Shown: positions 13,948 to 18,986 of the stretch, piece after piece | Layout: every line of letters begins with the position of its first letter | Numbering within the stretch: position 1 is the stretch's first letter | Assembly: GCA_034678415.1 (NCBI GenBank) | Contig: JAXDBV010000314.1 | Span: 1 to 18,986, forward strand | DNA from: JAXDBV01 sp034678415 | Lineage (GTDB): Bacteria; Bacteroidota; Bacteroidia; Bacteroidales; VadinHA17 | DNA length: 18,986 bases | Direction of reading: 5' to 3' | Program-made: the position numbers and the translations under genes | Notes under the pieces: generated by a model | Seen by the model: only the letters and a program-made list of their open reading frames with translations | Told to the model about the DNA's origin: nothing | Database searches by the model: none

Positions 13948-15411
13948 TTATTCCCCTTCAGTTTTCATTTCATGTCTGCTACCATAGATCATGGCCCAGG
14001 ACACGGTATTTCCGGCTTTGCTCTCATTCTTCTGCAGGACTGTTACTTCCTGGTTGGCAAAGGGACAGCCTTCGACAGGGCAGTTTTCGATCTTATGTTC
14101 ACGGTTGTCGGCCGGCTCCCACCCAAGGATAAGGTACAGGCCGAAGAATCCTATAATGTAAGCTACAACCACATGCCATCCGTTTTTAAGCCACAGAACC
14201 ACATTGCGGGCTTCGTGAAATTTATTGGTGATAGCCACGCCGGCTGAAGAGCCGAACCATACCATCGATCCGCCGAATCCAACGGTGTAGGCGAGCATGC
14301 CCCAGTCGTAATGTCCCTGGTCAAGGCATAGCTTTGTCAGGGGGATATTGTCAAACACGGAAGAGAGAAATCCAAGGGCAAAGGCTGTCACCCATGATGC
14401 ATTGGGCAGCTCTTCCACCGGCATCAGGGAGGCACACATCACCAGGCAGAGGAGGAAGATGGTCCCTTTTGTGGCGCCTGGAACCTCTTTCCAGGGCACT
14501 TTTATGATCAGGGATCCGATGACAATGGCAATCCACACGCCGAGGGCAGGCATGTCATACAGCACGTTCGAGAGGATGGCACCCACAAGAATCAGTGCCA
14601 CCACAAGGATCCTGGTCCAGTCGATTCTCACCCCTTCCACCGGGTCTTTTTGTATCCGCTGGTATTTATCCTGCTGGTGCGATGAGAACCAGGCAAAGAA
14701 GATCAATGCAAAAATGGCAGCCACATAGGCATGAAGAACGTTGAGGGCAGAAACCCCGCCAATCCACATCATTGTTGTGGTGGTGTCGCCCACCACACTT
14801 CCCGACCCGCCGGCGTTGCTGGCAGCAACAATAGCCGCCAGGAACCCGATATGCACCTTGTGCTTAAAAACGACCAGCGCAATGGTGCCTCCGATAAGCG
14901 CAGCTGCTATATTGTCCAGGAAGGCCGACATGATGAATATAAAAACCAGCAGCAGCAGCGGACCTCTCCAGTCGTCCGGCAGGAACCTGGGAAGGATTTC
15001 CGGGACTCTGGAATCCTCGAATATTTTTGAAAGGACAGCAAAACCGAGCAGTAATCCCAGGAGGTTCAGAAGGATACCCCACTCACCGGCACGAAGTTCC
15101 TTGTCCATCAACTGCTCACCCATCGGTATTGTACCAACCATGTGTTCTGCGAAGTGAAAACCGGGATCAAACACGAACTTGAAAATGAGCAGCACCGTCA
15201 GTCCCGTGACCGCCACCCAGAAGGTCTGCTTGTGAAACAGGGCTACCCCCAGCAGGGTAAGACCAAAGATGATGAATTCAATCCTGATTGGACCAATGGA
15301 AGGAACCTGCCCTGACGAGGCGAAGGTAAGGACCGGAACCAGTATTAAAACAAACAACAAAAAAGCCTTTTTCAAGGCTCTCCTGCAATTATCTAACATA
15401 TTGTTAATCAT
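13948..15411 (-). CDS. nhaD: NhaD-type Na+/H+ antiporter, second of a tandem pair
   Basis: A 487-residue integral membrane protein of the NhaD antiporter family (ion transporter superfamily) with about 12-13 hydrophobic spans. It shares the family landmarks with its neighbour: AFLDNIAAALIGGTIAL, NAGGSGSVVGDTTTTMMWI, SSVFDNIPLT and GFGGSMVWFGSSAGVAITN; the two Asp-Asn pairs are likely ion-binding. It exports Na+ (or Li+) in exchange for protons. After the last span it has a soluble tail with NCPVEGCPF, also found in the paralogue, then about 40 polar residues unique to this copy. The start is ATG 15411 (MINNMLDN); the frame is open to TTG 15474, but a promoter with its boxes at 15446-15475 lies in that stretch, so the long start is unlikely. 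A strong terminator follows. Confidence 0.9.
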   Translation of the reverse strand: MINNMLDNCRRALKKAFLLFVLILVPVLTFASSGQVPSIGPIRIEFIIFGLTLLGVALFHKQTFWVAVTGLTVLLIFKFVFDPGFHFAEHMVGTIPMGEQLMDKELRAGEWGILLNLLGLLLGFAVLSKIFEDSRVPEILPRFLPDDWRGPLLLLVFIFIMSAFLDNIAAALIGGTIALVVFKHKVHIGFLAAIVAASNAGGSGSVVGDTTTTMMWIGGVSALNVLHAYVAAIFALIFFAWFSSHQQDKYQRIQKDPVEGVRIDWTRILVVALILVGAILSNVLYDMPALGVWIAIVIGSLIIKVPWKEVPGATKGTIFLLCLVMCASLMPVEELPNASWVTAFALGFLSSVFDNIPLTKLCLDQGHYDWGMLAYTVGFGGSMVWFGSSAGVAITNKFHEARNVVLWLKNGWHVVVAYIIGFFGLYLILGWEPADNREHKIENCPVEGCPFANQEVTVLQKNESKAGNTVSWAMIYGSRHEMKTEGE

Positions 15412-15445
15412 TAAAATATATATTTCCGATGGATAATAATTCCTG

Positions 15446-15475
15446 CAAAAATAAGGAATTTCATCTAACGGCAAA
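15446..15475 (-). promoter_or_regulatory. Promoter of the second nhaD gene
   Basis: On the minus strand TTTG (15475-15472), an 18-base spacer and TATTTTTG (15453-15446) match the Bacteroidota consensus in both boxes. The -33 box begins two bases after the end of the first nhaD gene, and the start codon at 15411 is about 35 bases after the -7 box. It implies that the downstream copy can be expressed independently. Confidence 0.75.
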
Positions 15476-15477
15476 TA

Positions 15478-16899
15478 TTATTTGATATGTTCTGGAAATT
15501 CCAAAATTGATTTTCCAATGGCATTATCACCGGTTGCACCGAAAGGGCAGCCGGGGACGGGGCAATTGATGATCTTATGTTCGCGATTATCGGCCGGTTC
15601 CCAGCCCATGGTCAGGTACAGTATAGCAAACCCCACTATGTAAGCCAGTGCAACATGCCAGCCGTTTTTGAGCCATTTAACGATGTTACGGGCTTCAAGG
15701 AACTTATTCGTTATAGCCACGCCGGCCGAAGAGCCGAACCATATCATGGATCCTCCAAATCCCACCGTATAAGCCAACATTCCCCAGTCATAATGGCCTT
15801 GATCAAGGCATATCTTGGTAAGGGGTATGTTGTCAAACACGGATGAGAGCAGTCCGAGGAGGAAGGCGGTGGTCCATGAGGCGACGGGCAGTTCCTCCAC
15901 CGGCATCATGGAGGCGCTGGTGACAAGACCCAGGAGAAATATTGTTCCGGGCAAGGCATTACGCAGCTCCCCCCACGGCACCCTCGTCAGCAGCATACCG
16001 GCCACCAGCATCACCCAGACCCCCAGGGCCGGCATATCGTAGAGGAAGTTGGATACTACAGCCCCAACGATGATCAGCAGCACCAACAACAGCTTTTTAT
16101 ACTCAATCCTGATAGTAGCAGTCGATGGAATAACCTCCGGAGCCTGTATCTTGTTCTGCTGCCATGCGGCGATCCATCCGAATACCAGGAGGGCTGCACC
16201 TGCAGCAATAAAACCATGCAATACGTCAAGTGGACTTACACCGTCGATCCACATCATGGTAGTGGTGGTATCACCGATCACACTGCCCGAACCTCCGGCA
16301 TTGCTGGCTGCAACGATGGCGGCAATAAAGCCGATATGCACGTTGTTTTTGTAGATCACCAGTGCAATGGTTCCCCCGATCAGGGCTGCCGCAATATTAT
16401 CCAGGAAGGTGGAAAGGATAAATATGGCGGCCAGCAGGGTGAAATGACCTGCAACACCTTTTGGAAGGTAATAGGGGATGATAGCGGGAACCTTTGATTC
16501 TTCAAATAACTTTGCCAGGACAGCAAAGCCCAGCAACAACCCGAACAGGTTGAGGATGATACCCCATTCTCCCGCCCGTAAATCCTTGTCTATAATCTGG
16601 TCCATGAACGGTATCTCGCCAAAGAAATGTGTCTGGAGATGAAACCCGGGATCGAACAGGAATTTAAAGATCATAATAATGAGCATACCTGAGATCGATA
16701 TATAAAAGGTATGCTTATGAAAGGCGGCAACACCCATCAGGATAAGGGCAAACAGGACAAACTCAAAACGGATACTGAGAACCTTCAGGTAATGTCCGGT
16801 TTCTGCACCGGCAACACCGACAACCAGGGTGATGATGAAAAGAAGAAGAATGATCTTCGCACCTGTGTTTCTTGTAAAAAAATTCCTCATTGAATTCAT
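15478..16899 (-). CDS. nhaD: NhaD-type Na+/H+ antiporter, first of a tandem pair
   Basis: A 473-residue paralogue of the gene at 13948-15411, well over half identical by eye. A cleavable-signal-like first hydrophobic segment (about 14-32) precedes the conserved body. Landmarks: FLDNIAAALIGGTIAL from residue 165, NAGGSGSVIGDTTTTMMWI from 200, FDNIPLT from 355, GFGGSMIWFGSSAGVAITN from 380, and a post-membrane tail with NCPVPGCPF at 445-453. It should sit in the inner membrane exchanging Na+ for H+, supporting sodium and pH homeostasis. The two genes differ at many third codon positions, so the duplication is old and both copies are under selection. ATG 16899 was chosen; ATG 16890 is three codons inside. 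A 12-bp repeat array lies just upstream. Confidence 0.92.
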   Translation of the reverse strand: MNSMRNFFTRNTGAKIILLLFIITLVVGVAGAETGHYLKVLSIRFEFVLFALILMGVAAFHKHTFYISISGMLIIMIFKFLFDPGFHLQTHFFGEIPFMDQIIDKDLRAGEWGIILNLFGLLLGFAVLAKLFEESKVPAIIPYYLPKGVAGHFTLLAAIFILSTFLDNIAAALIGGTIALVIYKNNVHIGFIAAIVAASNAGGSGSVIGDTTTTMMWIDGVSPLDVLHGFIAAGAALLVFGWIAAWQQNKIQAPEVIPSTATIRIEYKKLLLVLLIIVGAVVSNFLYDMPALGVWVMLVAGMLLTRVPWGELRNALPGTIFLLGLVTSASMMPVEELPVASWTTAFLLGLLSSVFDNIPLTKICLDQGHYDWGMLAYTVGFGGSMIWFGSSAGVAITNKFLEARNIVKWLKNGWHVALAYIVGFAILYLTMGWEPADNREHKIINCPVPGCPFGATGDNAIGKSILEFPEHIK

Positions 16900-16910
16900 G
16901 AATTAATTAC

Positions 16911-16958
16911 GGAAATAATTCAATAAATAATTCAACAAATAATCACATAAATATTAAC
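16911..16958 (-). repeat. Four imperfect 12-bp tandem repeats directly upstream of the first nhaD gene
   Basis: On the + strand the units are GGAAATAATTCA (16911-16922), ATAAATAATTCA (16923-16934), ACAAATAATCAC (16935-16946) and ATAAATATTAAC (16947-16958). The core AAATAATTCA is exact in the first two and degrades away from the gene. The array begins 11 bases before the nhaD ATG, so it lies in the leader or promoter. A possible TAGCTTTTG promoter-like sequence (one extra spacer base) adjoins it at 16958-16966 on the minus strand. Confidence 0.55.
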
Positions 16959-17148
16959 AAAAGCTACGGGGTGTAAAACGAGGCGAAAATTATCCATATT
17001 TTCAATATTATCGCCAGATAGGCCAGAAATTATTTTCAGACAGGGATATAAACAGCTACCCGGATCATTCACGGGGAGATGTAGGGCTGACAGGACTGAT
17101 AACCTGCCTATGTTGGGGGATGGATCAGCAGAAAAGGGAATGTGACTA
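16959..17148. other. Intergenic region between the L,D-transpeptidase operon and the nhaD pair
   Basis: About 190 bases without a supportable gene. It should contain the end of the upstream operon and the promoter of the first nhaD gene. I see an ATATT-TTC-AATAT inverted repeat at about 16997-17009 but no convincing terminator hairpin after the stop at 17149 and no full promoter match. A short minus-strand open frame crossing it lacks coding character. Confidence 0.5.
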
Positions 17149-17955
17149 TCAGATTCTGAGCGAGAACAAGGCCTGATGGGGAAGTGAACGGTACAGGGCT
17201 TTGGTGTCCTCATGTGATAACTGCAGGCATATCAGAGGTTTATAATCAGTTAACCTGAGCCTGAACAGGTCTGCCAGGGTATGAACGGCGGTAATCAGAC
17301 GGTGCCGGGTTAGAAAGCAGGCACGGGCAAGATGAAACCGCAGGTTTCTCCTGTCGTACTGCTCAATGTATATGGTAAATCCATTCTCCAGCTCGGCCGT
17401 AAAGAACACGGGTTTATGCCTGGAGGTATCGGGGGGAGAGGATATCTTAGCCGCCTCAATGGTATCTTTGGGAGCTTTCTTGACAAGCACAGGATTCTGG
17501 GGGCCGTTACCCCTGAGCTTCTTCAAGATGAATGGTTTGGAGAAGAGATTCCTCACAGCGCAGGGATCTATCCGTGAGAAAAAGAGATTAACCTTTCGAT
17601 GAGCTATACCTGCTTGATGAACCACTACACCCCTTATCTCGAGGTTCAGTACGCTGTCTTCAAGGCTAACCGAGACACAGATCGAATCGGATTTGGCCAT
17701 TGCCAGCCTTGAGGTATAAAAAGCAATATCTTTCTGTGCTTTCAGCACGGCCTGGTCAAGGGAGTCATTCCTGAAAAAAAGACAACTGCCACTGGTGTCG
17801 GCATAGTGCTGATGTATCCGGTTCAACGTTTTTTTCGGTGCGGATAAGGCATTTCCCAGAAACAGTGCGGCCAGTATACAAAGGATGATCACCGGCACAA
17901 TGGTCAGGAACCGCTTCCTCCTGCTTCTCTCCATATTTTGATTGGATTGCGACAT
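17149..17955 (-). CDS. Membrane-anchored protein of unknown function, third gene of an L,D-transpeptidase operon
   Basis: A 268-residue protein I cannot assign to a named family. A basic N terminus (RSRRKRF) leads into one membrane helix at about 16-37, so the rest probably faces the periplasm. Residues about 65-90 form a charged helix, followed by alternating hydrophobic strands (ICVSVSLEDSVLNLEIRGV at 92-110) and a linker with LVKKAPKDTIEAA (157-169). The second half again looks β-strand rich (FFTAELENGFTIYIEQYD). Two related β domains joined by a linker are possible. It starts 19 bases after the stop of an L,D-transpeptidase gene, so a role in cell-wall cross-linking, or as partner of that enzyme, is likely by context only. 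ATG at 17934 is an alternative start. Confidence 0.75.
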   Translation of the reverse strand: MSQSNQNMERSRRKRFLTIVPVIILCILAALFLGNALSAPKKTLNRIHQHYADTSGSCLFFRNDSLDQAVLKAQKDIAFYTSRLAMAKSDSICVSVSLEDSVLNLEIRGVVVHQAGIAHRKVNLFFSRIDPCAVRNLFSKPFILKKLRGNGPQNPVLVKKAPKDTIEAAKISSPPDTSRHKPVFFTAELENGFTIYIEQYDRRNLRFHLARACFLTRHRLITAVHTLADLFRLRLTDYKPLICLQLSHEDTKALYRSLPHQALFSLRI

Positions 17956-17974
17956 ACGTGATTGTTGATACGGT

Positions 17975-18763
17975 TCAGTAAATATAGACCCTTGAGCCTA
18001 TATCCAGGTTTGAATACACTGCCTTGAGGTCCTCATCGTTCAGCCTGATGCAACCATGGGTTACGGGGAGGCCAAGGAAACGTTGGTACAGGGTGCCATG
18101 GATGAGGTATCCGTCGCCGATGCTCAGGGCATAGTCTCCCAACACCCCGTATTCATACCTTGACGGGTGGGTGGGAGGCGGTATGGGAAGCCCTTCCTCA
18201 ACAAAGGCCCAGTCAGGTTTGCGCCATACCGGTGAAGTGGTTTTCCCCTGTACCCGGAACATCCCCCGCGGCGTTTTGAAGATCCACTTCTGCTCATCAC
18301 CCGATTCAAGGAGGATATAACTTCCCGTGGAACACATGCCTTCCCTCACCAGCTTTTTGCCTCTGTAAAGCCATATCTTGTTCTCAAAAGTGTTCACAAT
18401 GAGGTACGCCGACAGGGGAGTTAATGCTTCAAACCGGCGTTTCTGGTTCCTAAGCTCCCTTTCCAGGGCTGCCTTACGGGCGCTGTACTTTTCCGGTTCG
18501 ATGATGGTATAATGCAGCGGTGTTCCTTTTCTGACAAGGCTCAGCGTCCCTTCCTGGATCAGTGGGACAATAAAGATGAAGAACGCCAGCAAGAGGAGAA
18601 TGACAGATGAATAACGGGTAATTTTCCATCCGTGGGAATAGCGGATCTTGTCCTGCCAGAGAATGCCTATATTATCGACCAGCCGGGAGAAAACCGTTCC
18701 CATCGTGTGGTTCAGGGATTTCTGAGGCGGCGTCTCCCCCTGTATTTCATCCAGTTCTTCCAT
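17975..18763 (-). CDS. Membrane-anchored L,D-transpeptidase (YkuD domain)
   Basis: A 262-residue protein with a cytoplasmic N-terminal segment of about 50 residues, one membrane helix (about 52-69, SSVILLLLAFFIFIVPLI), a basic helical stretch (about 91-112) and a YkuD catalytic domain from about 118 to the end. The active-site motif reads IHGTLY (H222) and VTHGCIRLND, with H236 and nucleophile C238. Such enzymes make 3-3 peptide cross-links in peptidoglycan or attach proteins to it, on the periplasmic side. The long cytoplasmic N-terminal extension is unusual compared with signal-peptide L,D-transpeptidases. The gene lies 10 bases after another L,D-transpeptidase gene and 19 bases before an unknown membrane-anchored protein, evidently one operon. 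Confidence 0.92.
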   Translation of the reverse strand: MEELDEIQGETPPQKSLNHTMGTVFSRLVDNIGILWQDKIRYSHGWKITRYSSVILLLLAFFIFIVPLIQEGTLSLVRKGTPLHYTIIEPEKYSARKAALERELRNQKRRFEALTPLSAYLIVNTFENKIWLYRGKKLVREGMCSTGSYILLESGDEQKWIFKTPRGMFRVQGKTTSPVWRKPDWAFVEEGLPIPPPTHPSRYEYGVLGDYALSIGDGYLIHGTLYQRFLGLPVTHGCIRLNDEDLKAVYSNLDIGSRVYIY

Positions 18764-18773
18764 GCCTGCTGCA

Positions 18774-18986
18774 TTATCTTTTAAGTGTTTGAGATAGCTT
18801 TTTCAGTGAGCCGATGATGAGCACCTCCATATCCTGTCCGGCATATACAAAAAGTGAGTCCATATCCTTGTTGGTCAGGGCGATGCATCCTTCCGTCCAG
18901 TCGACACCCCTTCCTCCTCCTCCGTGTATCTCAATAAGACCCCCTATTTTTGCTGTGCGTGGCAGCGAGCCGTTTGACTTTTCCTC
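18774..18986 (-). CDS. L,D-transpeptidase (YkuD domain), C-terminal part; cut by the window edge
   Basis: An open minus-strand frame enters from the right edge and stops at TAA 18774-18776, giving 70 residues. It contains GLIEIHGGGGRGVDWTEGCIA followed by LTNKDMDSLF: the substrate-side His of IHG and the nucleophile Cys of TEGC, both hallmarks of the YkuD catalytic domain. The residue after the Cys-Ile pair is Ala rather than the Arg seen in the neighbouring paralogue (GCIRL), which places it in a different subgroup. The C terminus ends with a short basic helix. It is the upstream member of an operon, 10 bases ahead of the second L,D-transpeptidase gene. Its N terminus and any signal peptide lie outside the window. 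Confidence 0.88.
   Translation of the reverse strand, partial: EEKSNGSLPRTAKIGGLIEIHGGGGRGVDWTEGCIALTNKDMDSLFVYAGQDMEVLIIGSLKKLSQTLKR

Noticed and set aside
16900..17148. Possible riboswitch or Na+ responsive leader upstream of nhaD
   Set aside because: No known riboswitch motif or extended conserved pairing could be recognised; only the 12-bp repeats stand out and are reported separately.
16932..17213. 93-codon minus-strand open frame in the gap upstream of nhaD
   Set aside because: Pro/Ser/Cys-rich translation without pattern; overlaps the end of the neighbouring gene and the repeat array.
1..18986. CRISPR arrays, defence islands, insertion sequences, prophage or tRNA genes
   Set aside because: No regularly spaced repeats, transposase, integrase, nuclease-toxin pairs or tRNA-like cloverleaf were seen on either strand.

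Overview
The window looks like a chromosomal segment of a Bacteroidota bacterium, probably in the Bacteroidales/Marinilabiliales part of the phylum. Three things support this. Several genes belong to families typical of the phylum: a DUF2851 protein, a lipoprotein combining an OmpA-like region with TPRs, a deoxynucleoside kinase and paired NhaD antiporters. Most starts lack a clear Shine-Dalgarno sequence. The gaps repeatedly contain the Bacteroidota promoter signature TTG/TTTG-N18-19-TAnnTTTG. GC content is mid-range and no rRNA, tRNA, CRISPR array, insertion sequence or phage gene was seen. No gene-free stretch exceeds 300 bases; the longest are 5197-5431 and 16900-17148.

Left part, + strand (1-10068): the tail of an unidentified gene; a DUF2851 protein with a possible nuclease-like core; an extended-SDR (RmlD-like) sugar-nucleotide reductase; rpsO and pnp in their widely conserved order, separated by a terminator; a lipoprotein prolyl-oligopeptidase-family peptidase (S9); a deoxynucleoside kinase; and a lipoprotein with an OmpA-like region and TPRs. 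A strong bidirectional terminator at 10087-10123 closes this block.

Middle (10122-13826): a SpoU/TrmH RNA methyltransferase (-) is divergent from sucC (+). Against the end of sucC abuts a convergent minus-strand cluster: an RDD membrane protein, a divergent-[4Fe-4S] plus CDGSH fusion, and a stand-alone CDGSH protein. Upstream of these on the minus strand is a conserved-looking protein of unknown function that I suggest may have an ADP-ribosyltransferase/KptA-like fold.

Right part, - strand (13873-18986): two tandem NhaD-type Na+/H+ antiporter genes, the second with its own promoter and followed by a clear terminator. A 12-bp repeat array lies just ahead of the first. Next is a compact operon, read right to left: an L,D-transpeptidase cut by the window edge, a second membrane-anchored L,D-transpeptidase, and a membrane-anchored protein of unknown function.

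Most of the window is housekeeping. The parts most likely to hold undescribed biology are the L,D-transpeptidase/unknown-protein operon, the [Fe-S]/CDGSH tandem, the ART-like hypothetical protein, and the NhaD pair with its shared Cys tail and upstream repeats. No dramatic new system could be demonstrated from the sequence alone.
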